From: Gnetum montanum
Lineage: Eukaryota; Streptophyta; Gnetopsida; Gnetales; Gnetaceae
Direction: 5' to 3'
DNA length: 64,000 nt
Assembly (NCBI GenBank): GCA_015680685.1
Contig: MNCI01030356.1
Location: 283,398 to 347,397 of the forward strand
In this document: positions 33,385 through 46,938 of the stretch, one piece after another
Layout: the number at the start of each line of letters is the position of its first letter
Numbering within the stretch: position 1 is the stretch's first letter
Program-made: the position numbers and the translations under genes
Notes under the pieces: generated by a model
Database searches by the model: none
What the model was told of the DNA's origin: nothing
What the model saw: only the letters and a program-made list of their open reading frames with translations

Positions 33385-36300
33385 CCATCTCTCAAATTTA
33401 ACATGGATATTAAGAATATTGCTTTACTATCAAAAATCAAATCCATGACATTTATAAAACGAGTGATAAATAGAAACATCACTTCATTGATAATCTTCAC
33501 AATACCAAATAAATTAGAGATTTGTATGCATAGTCAATGGTTATGGAGTAATGCTCTTAAAATGGAATTTCCATTAGAAAAAATGCATTTAATAATGAAC
33601 ACCTTATGACCAAGGGAGATATTAATTTTATCTTCAAGTAGTAAAGCTAATATTATCATGAATACAATATGATTGTAAGAAAATTTTCTTTCCTAAAATG
33701 TTGTAAATTATTTTGGCCATGTTAGACGATTCTTGAAATGCAAGAAAAAATGACTAGAGATATTAGAGGCAAGTATCTCTTTTAAAATATATTACAACAT
33801 AAGCAAATGTAAAACCACAGAAATGAAATACATAATTCTCATGGAAAATTAAAAATTAAATAACTTCACTATCCAATATAAAAGGTTATAAGTATGTTAA
33901 TAAAAATATGAAAATTAAGTACCCTAAATTATCAGTCAACAAAGGAGTCTATATCTACATTCATAAGATTATTAAAGACATTTGATGATTATTCTAGTGT
34001 TAACTCTGGTGTAGAGTCCTTCACTTTGGATTCTTTGGGAACCTAAGGAGCTTTAAAAGATAGCGGTGAAACTTGTTTAGCTGATTCTTTAACTTTAATT
34101 TCAGTAGAAATCTTCTATATCTTTGCTTAAAATTTATTATAAGAAGTCATAAGAGACAATGATGTTACAATGGTAACAGGTTAAAGTTCATAACCTTTGG
34201 CTAAGGTAAGTTTTAATGATTCTTTATAATGAGTAATAAAACTATTAGTTATTACCTATTCCTAGCAATTGCTCACCATGTCTTCTAATTTCTTCCACTC
34301 TATTTTGAAGGTCTTTGATAATTTTTTTTTTTGAGTAGTTAGATTCTTCACAGAATTTCATAAGGAGTTAATCTCTTCTTAAAGTTCAAGCTCTTATTAT
34401 GAATTTTAAGCTTGTCATTCTATAAGTCTATTGTTCAACCATCAATTTCTCTAATTTGCTTGCAAGCTTCACATTAATATTGGAATCCATGATATCCCTT
34501 TCTTGATTTAGAACTACTACTTTTTGAGACTATTTATTTAAAAAATTTAACATACCCTTAACCTCTCCTTTGAACTTAACAAGATATTTCGCATATTTCT
34601 CTTTTTCTTGATATGTGGCAATTAAATATTTCTTTAACATCTCATTTTGTGCCAAAGCAGTATCAAAAACTATTTTATTATTCCTTAGCATGCCACCATG
34701 GGCTTCAACTTGAAAATAATATCCCACCATGGTGTAATTCATAAACATCAAATCTTATGATAAATCATTACTCACTATAATGGAATTCACTTTTGAGAGC
34801 ATTTTGAGATATTTATTCATCATGCCTTTAATCATTCATGGAAGGTCATCAACATTTAAATTCCTAAAATCTTTCCAAGAAACTTAAGTATATAATGTTT
34901 TACCACAAGTCTCCTCTCTACTGATGCCTTAAATAAGTTTATGGTTTCTTTTTTATCAACACACTTATTTTTAAAGCTATGAAGCTACATCAGCATACAA
35001 ACTATGGACAAAGTCAAGTAGTCACATTCTATTTTACTCAACCCCTCAAACTAGACATTAGTAGATTACTATTTTCAAATCTCTATGGTAGTCAACTCTA
35101 ACTTTGAGAAGGCTTCAATAAATAACTATGAAACCAACTCTTTATTCTTGCTTTTTATCATCATCATGATATCCAAAATGTTGTTATTGTTGAATATCTT
35201 TAAAAATGTTGGTAAGATGTAACCTTTAGAAAAATGAGGGAAAAGTGTAGTACAATATAATAGTACATGTCCCTTCATTTCCATTTTTAAGATAGATAAT
35301 TAATTCGCATGGCTTCCCTCCTTTATCATGGCATAGATTATACATAGCCGAGGCTAAGAGATTGCATTCTTCCTATCTTTCATAGTGATGTGATAAGCAA
35401 TAATGTCAACCAAACTAGAATATGACATCTTTAGCTATGAAATTAGGACTTGTGCAGTGGAGGCAATGCATGCTTGTCCCATTCACCTTCATTCATAATG
35501 CACTTTAACATCTGGTGCTTGGGAAACACCTCTTTTAACAAAAAATCTATTTTTACCATCTAAAAATAAACCACATAAATCTCTATTGGATTCTTGAAAA
35601 TTTTTAGCTCTTCTTAGCATGATAGATGAATGAGATATTCAAATAGTTATCAAACATCATGACATTTCTTGACACTGCAAAATCTAGAAATGATGCTAAG
35701 CTAGACCTTTCTAATCTAACATCATGGCCTAACTTCACAAATTTTGTGGCCAAGTATGTTAGATTGTAATAATGATACTGAGCCAAGTATCTAACATATT
35801 CTTATTTAGATAAAAGAAGATCAAAATTTCTCATTTTATTAGCCATAGCTTCATAGTAGACGACCACTATAGAGTGTAATTTCACTTTCTTGGTGTTGTT
35901 CTTTGGACTAGAGGCTTCAACATAGGCATTCCCATGATGACTTCTAGGTCATGGTGCTATCACTTGTAATGGTGACATATATCACTTTGCATATGTTTAA
36001 AAAAGATTAGTGATGAGGAGTGACCATTGCACTTCATTTAGAAGATTCCCATGACTATTCGTGTTCTCTTCCACCACAAGCCATTTCTTTAAATAGTTAT
36101 TTCACAACCTACAAAAAATCAGAGGTTTTTTAAATTGTACTTTGCATGAAACAAAATAACATGTGTTGCAAATCCAATGCATTTCATGACATTTTTCTAC
36201 TTCTAAACTAATTAAAATTTGAAATACTAATTTGCATAATCAATTAATTCAGAAAATCATTAACCATCTTTTTTTTATAACAAAAAACAGTAATATTTCA

Positions 36301-36549
36301 ACTGCAAATCACACTTTAAACACTTACTAGTGGTAATTGAAGAGAATAAATTAATTTAAAACTAAAAATGCTTAAAAACAAGATTCTCAAGTTACGTTCA
36401 ACTCTCTTTGCAATTTTGTGATTTCCTTACAAATGTGCAAAATGAAATTTTATAGTTGATTTTTATACTTACCTTGACCTTAAATGTAGTTAACCAGCAT
36501 AATAACACAAATTTTTCATGATGTTGATTAACAAACTCATCAAAACAAA
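33385..36549 (-). pseudogene. Interior of element X, unrecognised gag-like ORF remnants
   Basis: The minus strand carries short open pieces in several frames. Examples are 36670-36398, 35786-35604 (LATKFVKLGHDVRLERSSLA) and 34751-34530 (Lys/Glu-rich, coiled-coil-like). They look like one decayed protein with a C-terminal coiled coil, but I cannot assign a family. No RT, integrase or protease motif is present. Confidence 0.45.
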
Positions 36550-36561
36550 GCTCTATTACCA
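36550..36561 (-). promoter_or_regulatory. Primer-binding site of element X
   Basis: The minus strand reads TGGTAATAGAGC directly after the LTR end. It is close to TGGTATCAGAGC, the complement of initiator-Met tRNA. Confidence 0.75.
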
Positions 36562-36726
36562 TGTTCAATTTTATGATATTTAAATTACCATGTCCAATAA
36601 TTTGATGATAATTAAAATACCAAAATAGATGCATACTATGAGATATGATGTAATCCATGGTGTTGTGCATATATATCAGAGTTAAACTATGAACATAAAA
36701 AAATAGAAAAGAGTAATTTTAAATAA
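36562..36726 (-). repeat. 5' LTR of element X, left piece
   Basis: Matches 32940-33110 (for example ctatgagatatgatgtaatcc against catgagatatgatataaacc). Ends with AATAA, the left target duplication of Y. Confidence 0.75.
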
Positions 36727-37663
36727 TGTTGAGCTACACAAGTTAAAACTATACAATCATTAGTCTCGTAACCACTCAAAACCATTCATAACTATTCTTA
36801 ATAAGTTTATAATAAAAAGGTATGATTTGAAACCAAAAAATAGTCACAACCTTTCTACAAAATATAAGCAATCCAAGAACAAGTTACGAAGTGTGAAGGA
36901 GAAATAGAGGAAGATGAAGAAACAACCTATAAATGGAGTAAGAAGAATCATGAAAAAAAAATTGGAAACAGAATCATCAAGTTTGTAACCTGTATTAAAC
37001 CTCGTGAGCCAACTTATGATAGGAAGAACATCATGAACTAATTCATGATGAATGAATGAAAGTAGTCCTAAGTAAAGAAGGTTACAAAACAATAGTAAAC
37101 CAAATTTGTAAGGAAGAATACTTCCAGCTCTTCCAAATGGAACCCTAGGAAGATAAATTAGCTATCAGTCCTATTCATAAGATTAATGTGTAAGTGTTAC
37201 AAAAAATAAGAGAAATCTCTATAGCACATGATTTAGTTTCTTACAGAGGAAAAGACGGTTCAAGTTATGCCATAAGTAGCCTGGTCTAGTTTCTTAAATA
37301 ATAAATAAAGGCCATTCAAAAGGTTACAATGGCTAGGGTAAAGAAAACATTTATAAGGAAGGATTTTGTAAAGCCCAATGAAGCTAAGTTAGGAATGGCT
37401 TTGCAAAGTTAAGAAAAGAAAGGAATACTTACAAAGAAGTATTTTATAAAGTTTAACTAATTAAGTATTTCCACATAAAAATGAGAAGATCTAATTTTGT
37501 AATGAACTAGATAAGAACAAAGTCAAATCAAGAATGACTAGAATATAAAGCAATGTTGTTACGAAGAATAAGAAGCACATTCAATATTATCAAATTTTTA
37601 AATTATTAAATCTCATGTTAACTATTATCATAGATAAAGATCCTAATAATGTAGAGTTGTCTA
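36727..37663 (+). repeat. 5' LTR of element Y
   Basis: Starts TGTTGAGC. Aligns over about 940 bases with 46939-47889 with many substitutions. Confidence 0.8.
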
Positions 37664-38995
37664 AGAAACATAAAACCAAACTCCAAAATGATATCAAAGT
37701 AAAGTAGAAAATTGTCTATGAGAACAAGCAGTTATGAATAAACAAGAAACAAAATAACAATTATAAATATAAGAATGAAATGATGTACTTAGGAATTGCA
37801 GTGATTCACAAAGAAGTGGTACTTACATATGGTAGTTGGCAAACCAAAGTTATAGCCAAACATTATAAATTAAAATAAGAGGAGTGCAAAACAAAATAGG
37901 GGACAACACATCAAAGATTATTAAAGGGTAGAAAAGTTGAGATTACAAAAAGAGGCAACGTTAAAAAACATGAAGTCTATTTGTGAATAAATGAAGCTTT
38001 TGAAGATAGCCCTAGAGACAATGCTTGAAGCTCCTATGACATTAGAATGTCAAACCAACACCATTTAAACCATCCACTTTTTGAACATCATATTGAGTAT
38101 ATCATATGCATACTGTTACGAATGAAGGATAAGTTGGATGAAATTCTAGGCCATCTGAAAAAGGAAGATTACACTAGAAGAAGTTATAAAGACAAGAGGA
38201 TGCAAATCTTTAATAGCCATGGACAAATCAAAAGACAATACAATTGTAATCAAAGGCCTATGAATAAGCCTAAATGGAATAGGCATTAAAACCCCTATCA
38301 TCCTAAGATGCTTGATGCAAAGCCTATCCTTCATAATCCATGGAAGGAATAAGTTAAGTTTTCATAAAACTTAAACTTAATACCTTATAAACATGTGTGA
38401 AATAAGAAATAAATAAAGAATAAAGGAAGAATGTTTCATAATAAATCATTGTACTATGAAATATTATCATCTCAAACATTAAATGCATCATAATCATGCA
38501 AACAATCATAAATGCTAAATGCATGAAGATTAAAAACCCCAAATTTACAATCAAAAAAGGATTTGCATGATTTTGAATGAGGGTTTCTAAGCAAAAAAAG
38601 TAAGAAAATAGCAAAGAATCTCCATTTGTGAGTCTACCAAGGTTAATTTGTGCTAATTCCCATTAATTTAGAAGTACCCTATCTATGATTAAGATGAATC
38701 TAGAAAGATAAATCAACTTTAATGTTATATGTGCCACCAAGGAAATATTCATGATGCCACTAATAACTCTATTTAGAAACAAACTTGAGATCAAATGCAC
38801 TATCACCTATAATTTGAATGATTTGAGATTACTAGTAGATCCTAAGAAGCTTGATTAGCTGAAAAAATTTGGCATGGATAGTTATGTAGAATTTTAGCTT
38901 TCATCAATAGAATTGTTGACAAATGCAAAGATAAATCAAACCCTAAAATCCTACTATAACAATGTCATTGAAATTTTTATCAAGGCCCTAGTACC
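37664..38995 (+). pseudogene. Interior of element Y, first part
   Basis: Contains an open frame at 38047-38289 (80 codons, Lys/Arg-rich toward the end) and a second coding-like piece up to 38995 that continues after copia Z. No family recognised. Confidence 0.4.
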
Positions 38996-39880
38996 TATTG
39001 GCTTTTTAGAGTAGAAGATAATCATTTATTATTATTATTATATAATAGGAGTTTATTTTAATAAAATAAAGGAAATTTTCATATTAATGGGTATTTGTAA
39101 TGTTATTTAAACCCCAATCCATATAAATATTTAATTTTTAAGGTTTTTTTACCAATGGGCTCCTATTAAATTATTTTCAGTAAACTTTACCCTACTTGTC
39201 ACATATATATATCCAAGGCATCTCTTGGAAATTTTAATCATGCAATATCAAAATAATTTTAGCAAGATTTTAACTATTTCATCATTAATTCATCACCATC
39301 ATTCATCATTATTTACTCAATCTTGGAAGTTAAACAGTCAGAATTGAAGACATTCACTATTTCAATCATATCTTAGTCATTTGGCAACATTTTTTAGTAA
39401 TCCTAGATTTATTAGAAAATTATAAAAGTGACTACATGCAATTAAAATTTTAGTTATCTATTACAATTTGAAAGAAAGTATCGCAATAATTTGGCAAATT
39501 TTTTGAATCCTAAATGTTTACCAAAATGAATAATGATTAATATCTAGATCATTTCAACATCATCATACAACTTTTTATTGTAATATTAAATTTATTTGAA
39601 AGATAACATCTATGGAAAGGTTTTGTTAAAATTTTAACATCAAAAACTTAACAAATTTTGAGTTATCATATTTCAAAGTTTCACTACTAGAATTACCATA
39701 GTTTTTGATATATTAGAAAGAATATAACATAAACTTAGCTCACAAATATTTTTCTGTAGTAATTCCTTTCTTCAAATTGTAGAGAACTTCATAAGCTTTC
39801 CAAAAATACAAATTTTATTAGATGATTCTTTGTGAAGTCAAAATAACCTAGTAATTCTTTCACTACCTGAAATTCCTTCA
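38996..39880 (+). repeat. 5' LTR of copia Z
   Basis: Begins TATTGG (TG changed to TA) and ends attccttca. Matches 44011-44909 throughout (for example cacttgtcacatatatatat). Confidence 0.85.
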
Positions 39881-39881
39881 C

Positions 39882-39894
39882 TTAGTATTAGAGC
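39882..39894 (+). promoter_or_regulatory. Primer-binding site of copia Z (decayed)
   Basis: ttagtattagagc, compared with TTGGTATCAGAGC, directly after the LTR. Confidence 0.65.
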
Positions 39895-39912
39895 ACCATG
39901 TTCACTTACAAA

Positions 39913-40830
39913 AATGAGCATAAAAGACATAGTGAGATGTTTCATCATCTTTGATGGCTCTCAAGATTTCAACCTATGGACAAGGATGATGAAAGGCCTC
40001 CTTAAACATAATGACTATTAGAAAATAGTTTTTAGAAAAAAGGTTTCAAATTCATCCATGATTTTGAAGCTTTCACTAGATTACAAATCAAAGAAAATGA
40101 AACAAAGAAGAAAAATAATAATTTGGCTTTTAGATGCTATTGGCTAGTATCTCACACGTTATTTTTTGGAAATTTCATACTATTATCAAAGAACTCTAGA
40201 ATAATCTCCAATAAGAATACAAGGGAATATTTGGAAATCAACAATTGTAGCAACCAATCTACAAACAAAAATTTGACACCCTATAAATTGGAAGAAATGA
40301 AAGTGTTGAAGACTTCTTTATTAGAATGTATGATAACTTACAAAAAATTGATGAATATGACTATGGATATACCAACAAGTAAAGACTTAGATATTTTTCA
40401 AGATCTCTACATAGATCCAAGATTTAAAAACCTGATGGAAATTATTGCTCTTTCAAATGACTTCAACGTGCTTAGTATCAATGAATTAGTTGCTCAAGTC
40501 ATAAACCTGAAAATTATGAAGAATAATAAACAATCTAGTAAATATGATCAAGACCACATAATAAATGAAAGAGGAAGAGATACATAAGGAAGATTTAGAG
40601 GGAGAAGAAGATTCAATAATCTAAATAGAGATCAAGAAACAAACTCAAAAGAAAATGATGATCAAATACAAGAGGAAGAAGAAGAGATTTAGCTAGAGGA
40701 AGAGGCCGTTGGAATCAATCTAGAAAACAAAGACAGAGTCAAGACTCAATCCCATATTATAACTTCTACAAAATAAAATGTCATACCATCAATAAATGTT
40801 GGATCAAAATTGATTTTGATAGAATACATG
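39913..40830 (+). pseudogene. gag: gag of copia Z
   Basis: Begins around MSIKDIVRCFIIFDGSQDF (39914) with the copia hallmark of a phrase like FDGxNxxxW near the N terminus. A central helical part follows (open frame 40123-40587), then Arg-rich sequence. Near 40760 is a zinc-knuckle relic whose first two Cys read as Tyr (YNFYKIKCHTINKC). Stops and frameshifts break it. Confidence 0.65.
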
Positions 40831-40929
40831 GACAAACTTTACAAAAAAGAAAAAAACACTCCCTTATCATCTCAAAAGAATACTCAAGAAGATGAGTCAA
40901 GAAATTATGCAACCCTTAATTCAATTAAA

Positions 40930-41830
40930 GAAATAAAGTAAGATTCTTGGATTGTAGATAGTGTGTGCTCCAATCACATGACACCCTAGATCATCAAAAT
41001 TGGAGATGGACAATACTTATTCATAGAAGGAATAGGTGATTGTGTAGTTAAATTAAACAATGGATAAAAAGTCACCATTTCCCATGTGTATTATATTCCT
41101 AATCTTTCCAAACCTCTGATCTCTATTGGATAAGTTTCTAATAGAGGAAATAATGTATTTTTCAAGAGTAATTTCTGCATTATCAATAGACCCAATGGAA
41201 AAGAAATCATGAAAATCAAAGCTTTGAATAACATAATAGATTGCCTTAAATTTGACTATCTCAATTAAAAAGAAGACATCATAAGCAACCATACTACTCA
41301 AGACAAGCATGTCCTCACAACATGAGTAAATCAAATCCCAAACAAAGATGAAGTCAAGGAAAATAATAATGATGATTTTAGCATGCCAAACTCTAGCATC
41401 AAAGAATTTATCATACCTCTTATCACAAAATTAAAAGATGATCAAATAGGAAAAAGCTATAGGAATATAAATTTTAGATATTCCTCAAGACAAATATGAG
41501 ACTTGCATACAAGGAAAGAGGACCAATTCTCCTCACAACTCTCACATGATAAAGAAGAAAAAACCATTTGATCTTCTATGCATGGATATTGTTACACCAA
41601 TGTCCAATATTTCAATAAGATGGGCAAATTATTTTATGGAGTAGATGACTACTTAAGATACACTTGGACTTACCATCTAAAGCAAAAGGATGAAGCCATC
41701 AAATACTTTAAGACTTTCCATAAACTGATTGAAAACTCCATGAATGTCAAGATTAAGGTCATCAGATCAAATAAAGGAGGTGAATTCATAAATAAAGAAT
41801 TTAATAAGTTTTGTAAATAAAATGGTACCT
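40930..41830 (+). pseudogene. pol: Protease and integrase core of copia Z
   Basis: Protease: DSWIVDSVCSNHMTP (40942-40990), where the usual DSG active site reads DSV. Integrase core: open frame 41578-41820 with YGVDDYLRYTWTYHLKQKDE and IKVIRSNKGGEF (expected RSDNGGEF, so the catalytic Asp is lost). Confidence 0.8.
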
Positions 41831-42489
41831 TGCATTAGACCACATGTAGATATAGCCCATAATCAAACAAAGTAGCTAAAAGAAAGAATAGAACAATACA
41901 AAACATGGGAATGTGCTTACTAAAGCATCCTCACTACCTAATCAATCTTGAAATACAACCTTCATAGATACTTGTTACATTTATAATTGAATCATCACCA
42001 AAAGTAATGAAGATATATCTCCATATGAAGTTCTATACAATAGAATTCCTTACTTGAGTCATATGAGAACATTTAGGTGTCATTACTATGTAAAGACCCT
42101 AAAATAATTCATTGATAAACTTGAAGATAGAGATAAGAAATGCATCTTTCTTTGTTATTATTCTCATAGCAATGGATACAAGTGCTACGACTCAATGAAT
42201 TAGAAATAGCATGTTTTAAGAGATGTAATATTTGATGAGATAAAATTTGGTAGATGTGCTTTTTTCAAATAGCAAGAGAAATCAAATATGTATCAAAGTT
42301 CAAAACCTTGGGTTCAAACACCATCCTCACACTCAAATGTTAGACATAACTTTTTAAATAAGAATTACATGATCTCACAATACTGCAAATATGGCATATT
42401 CAGTAGTCTCAAGAGAACCAACCAATGTCAATAAAGTAATAAAATTAAAATTCTAGAAAGAAGCCATGCATAAAAAGTACAATGGTATC

Positions 42490-43960
42490 CTAAAAACCAA
42501 CATATCATAACAACTAAAAACATGGAAATTAGAGGACAAACCAAAAGATAAAAAGGTTATTGATCACAAGTGGATGTATAAAAAAAACTACAATAAGAAA
42601 GGAGAAGTCACAACATGCAAAGAAATACTTGTGGCAAGAGGATTCAAACAAAAGAAACACATTGACTATGAAGAAATCTTTGCACCAATGGCCAAATTTA
42701 AAACCATTAAGCTCATTCTCTCCATAGCAACACATAATGATCTAAAGGGTCAACTAATGAATGTCAACTCAACATTTCTAGACATATACATCAAAGAAGA
42801 AATATACATCTACCAATCCAAAGGTTATGCTATCAAAGAAAAATAGAACAAAGTGTGTAAACTCAACAAAGCTCTATATGGCCTAAAGCAAGCACCCATG
42901 GCTTGGTTGTAGAGAACTAATGACTATCTCATCGAAAAGAATTATGAAAATTGCATTTTTGAACTAACATTATATTTCAAGAAGGAAGAAGATGATTTTA
43001 TCATCATATTACTATATGTAGATGAAATTAGATTTATTGCCATCAATAAAGGTTAGTAGAAGATTTCAAGAATGACAGAAATACTAAATTCGAAATGAAT
43101 GACCTTGGAGAACTCAAATAATTCTAAGGAATTGAAGTGAACTAGGATAAGAAAAAAATGAATATTATTAAATCCAAAAACACAAATTCTATTATTTAAA
43201 AAATTACCCTAAAGAATAAGAATCCATTTAGCTATTCTTTGCCATGCACTTTAAAGTTAATGAACAAAGATAAGACTCCTCTCATAGATGCAACTATGTA
43301 TAGAACCATGATTAGATCACTTTGATTTCTCTACCACACTAGAACAAATGTAGAATATGCAACATTACACTTATCCAAATTCATGTAAGAGCCAAGACAA
43401 TCTTACATGCAAGCACTTGTGCATCTTCTCAAGTATGTAAAAGGAGCTTACAACTTTGGTATCTAATTTAGTAAAGGAGATAATAAGATTCATGCATATT
43501 CAAATGCTAATTACACAAAGATAATGATGATATAAAATTTGCATTAAGAGTTCTCATTACACATGGAAAAAATCTAATATATTGGAAATCAAAGAAACAA
43601 TAAGTCATCAACTTATCCACTTGTGAAGTAAAATTTATTACCATGGTGGAATGCCTCCTACACATACTCTGGCTAAATAAACTTCTCTCACACTTAGGAT
43701 CCAATATTGACATTCCTACAAAATTGTATTATGACACTACAATAGCAATTCAACTATCCCGATATTATGTGCATCACAAAAAATCTAAATACATTAACAT
43801 CAAGGACTATTTCATCAAGTAAGAAGTAACAGAAGGAATTATCAAACCCATTCACATCAGTTCAAAAGAGCAACTTGCTAACTTACAAACAAAAAATATT
43901 TTATCCCATAGGATCAAGTACCTCAATGAACCTATAGAATTTCAAACATAACCAGGAAAG
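42490..43960 (+). pseudogene. pol: Reverse transcriptase and RNase H of copia Z
   Basis: RVT_2-type RT: open frame 42574-42846 (GEVTTCKEILVARGFKQKKH, DYEEIFAPMAKF). KALYGLKQAP follows near 42870, then LLYVDEIRFIA near 43010, where YVDD has become YVDE. RNase H part near 43560-43920 includes YWKSKKQ and a C-terminal QLANLQTKNIL. Several stops. Confidence 0.85.
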
Positions 43961-44010
43961 GAAAGAGCAAAGATGAAGATTCAAGATTTCCTTCCATTCT
44001 AAAGAAAGAT

Positions 44011-44909
44011 TGTTGGTTTTTTAGAGTAGAAGATAATAATTTTTTGTTTTTATTATATACTAGGAGTTTATTTTAATAAAATAGAGAAAATTCTCATATT
44101 GATGGGTAGTTGTAATGTTATTTTGGCCCCAATTGATATATATATATAATTTTTAATATTTTTTTGTCATTGGAACTATATTTTATTATTTTTAGTAAAC
44201 TTTGCCCCACTTGTCACATATATATATCTAAGGAATCTCTTGGAAATTTGTATCATAGAATCATTAACATAATTTCAATAATAATTTGGCAATTTCATCA
44301 TCAATTCATAAACATTCATTAACATAATTCGTCATTACTTACACAATATTGGAAGTTGAATAGTTAGAATTGGGGATATTTGCTATTTCAATCATATCAT
44401 AGTCATTTCGCAACATTTTTCAATGATTCTAGATTTAATCTAGAAGTATTGCTATGTGTAGCTAAAATTTTAGTTCAATATCTATTATGGTTTGGAAGGA
44501 ATTAGCTCTATAATTTGGTAGATTTTTTGAATCCTAAAATGATGATCAATGATCAATAAATGATGATCAATGATTAGATTATTTCCCCCTCATCACACAA
44601 ACATTTGAAGTGATATTAGATTAATATAAAAACTAATATCTATATAAATTTTTAGTCAAGATTTTAACATAAAAAATTTAACAACATTTGAGTCATCATC
44701 CATTGAATTTGCACTATCATAATTACCATGATTTTTTATAGAATGGAAAGACCATAATATAACCTCAGCTTTCAAATATCTTTTGTAGTACTTCCTTTTT
44801 CCAAATTGTAGATAACTTCCTAATCTTTTTAAAAATACAAGTTTTATTAGCTAATTTTTTGTGAAGTCAAGATAACAAAGTAATTCTTATGCTACCAGAA
44901 ATTCCATCA
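44011..44909 (+). repeat. 3' LTR of copia Z
   Basis: Begins TGTTGG after the purine run aaagaaaga, ends attccatca. Confidence 0.85.
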
Positions 44910-44914
44910 ACACC

Positions 44915-46938
44915 TACCTATGTTTTCAAGCTCTATTTTTAAGATAATCACACAAATTTTTTGGTTAATGTTGATCTATTCGAACAACCCCTACATTCTA
45001 TTGTAAAAAATTATAAAAACTAGATGGACTATGCTGATCATGGAGTAAATCTCTAGTGGGATGTTCTTGCAACTTTGTTTTGCATCTAAGCTTAGCAATT
45101 GAAGTGCACTTGAGCAAGAATCATACTAAACAAATTTTATCCTGCACTTAAGAAACTCAATGATGGAATAGTCAATAATTTTGGCTTCATTGAACTTCTC
45201 ACTATCTTAGCCAAGAAGCTATGCAATTAGGCAATGCCTACTCAATGACCAATATCAATGGAAGTACCTATTTTTTTAGCAAAAAGAGAGATTACAAATC
45301 TAAATGATTAATCTAATATCATGATTAGAGAAGCCTCAATCATAACAATAGAGCATAGCATAATCATTATTATAATAGGTACAAGAAAAAGCACATGAAG
45401 ATCTACCAAGCATGGCCCGCCATCTACATCATGAAAAGAAATTTCATTGAAGAAATCTAGGGTCATCCTAATTGCTTGTAAGCTACTAAAGAGAAAGGGA
45501 AGGAGATGGCTCTATCTAAGAAATAGTAAAAAATTTGATAATGATTTCTTTCTTATCCCTCCTCCAAACAATGCAGATATTATAAATCTTAAGCCATTTA
45601 CATGCATACAAATCCCTGATGTGGCTTCCTTAATGGAGAATAATCAAGTTATGCATATAAATAAGGTAACACATACACTGAGAGCTTATGTTGACTTAAT
45701 GTCTACAAAGACATGTTTGACGATTAGAGCATAAAATTATTTGGTGTTTATAAGGATTCCATACTTTCATGAATGTAATAACAATAATAATTTTTTGGAG
45801 CAATTGATGCAACAATGAAGTAAGAATGCAAATGTAGCAATCACAACAAGTGTTAGATATTAGCTAGATTCTAGATCATAGAATGTTATGACTAATCATG
45901 AGCTCATAAGAGTAGGAGTGTAATTATATGTGGAAGCCATGAATCACTACGTTGCATTGAAATAAGTTAAAGATGATAAAGATGATGATATTTGTAAGGC
46001 TATTAAGAAATTGTCACTCATTGAGAAACAAAAAGAAGATTTGGATTTTCAGAAGTTTGCTTAGGGTGTGGAATACTACAAGGTACAAATTAGGTCTAAG
46101 TTATAGCCACTAGATTAGGGACCAAGTCAAGTGGAAATTCTACCTATTGAATCATCAATAGAAACTAAAAAGATGAAAAAACAACACAAAAAAAAGTTAG
46201 AAGATCTTAAAGGCAAGAATTCAAGACTAAAGCAAGAAGCAAAGATCTTTGTAAGACCAATCCAAAACTTGCAAACAAGCATCAAGTATTATAGGTTAAT
46301 ATCCAAGAAGCTAAAAAGTGAATGCATGTAGAAAATACACTATCTCAAGAATATCACTTGAACTTAAGTGCAAAAGAATGTGAAGTCACTACCTATCAAG
46401 AAGAACTAACATAGTTGAGAAAAGAGATGAAGCTATTAAAGGTGATCATGAAGCAACCTAAATTTTTACCTTTAATAGCTTTAGAAATAATAACTAATAT
46501 AGCCATTACAAAACCTCTTCAAAATATCAATGATAATATATCTCCTGCTTCAACATCTAAAATAGTCCATGCTACTGCTACAACTAAAGTACACTCTCAA
46601 ATTTTGGAATCATCATCTGATCCAACATCTCCCCTCTCTCTTCTTGGTGAGATGAAATCCACTTTGTCCATTCCTCAAATCGGGATCTCATGACATAATG
46701 TTAACTTGCAATATTCATAAAGAGAATCAATTCTTGAAGTTCAGTGTAGAGTTTAATATCATTTATTTTTTCTATGAATTCATGGATAAAGGAAATTTAT
46801 TCCATTAGTTCCATATGAATATATAATTATTTGTGACCAACCATCATAAAGTATTGTACACTCATAATCAATTATTTCCACTTAACAACTTTACAAGAAA
46901 TAACAAAGAAAGTTACAAAACTAATGCTTAAAGGAAAG
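44915..46938 (+). pseudogene. Interior of element Y, second part, coiled-coil ORF
   Basis: Continues the coding-like frame cut by Z. Larger open pieces are 45447-45734 and 46131-46331 (Lys/Glu-rich, KKQHKKKLEDLKGKNSRLKQ, likely coiled coil) and 46415-46693. In-frame stops separate them. I do not recognise the protein. Confidence 0.45.

Larger units (their letters stand above)
38996..44909 (+). mobile_element. Ty1/copia element Z, inserted in Y
   Basis: 5.9 kb, LTRs of 885 and 899 bases, decayed Met-type primer site, gag and pol in copia order. Flanks are gtacc (38991-38995) and acacc (44910-44914), possibly one target duplication with two transitions. Coding-like sequence of Y continues across it. 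Confidence 0.85.

Noticed and set aside
36398-36670. 90-codon open frame at the element X primer site
   Set aside because: It crosses the LTR end and primer-binding site, so it is very unlikely to be a real protein as read.
45447-46693. Possible host coiled-coil gene
   Set aside because: It lies inside the LTR pair of element Y, continues a frame cut by copia Z and has several stops, so it is element coding, not a host gene.
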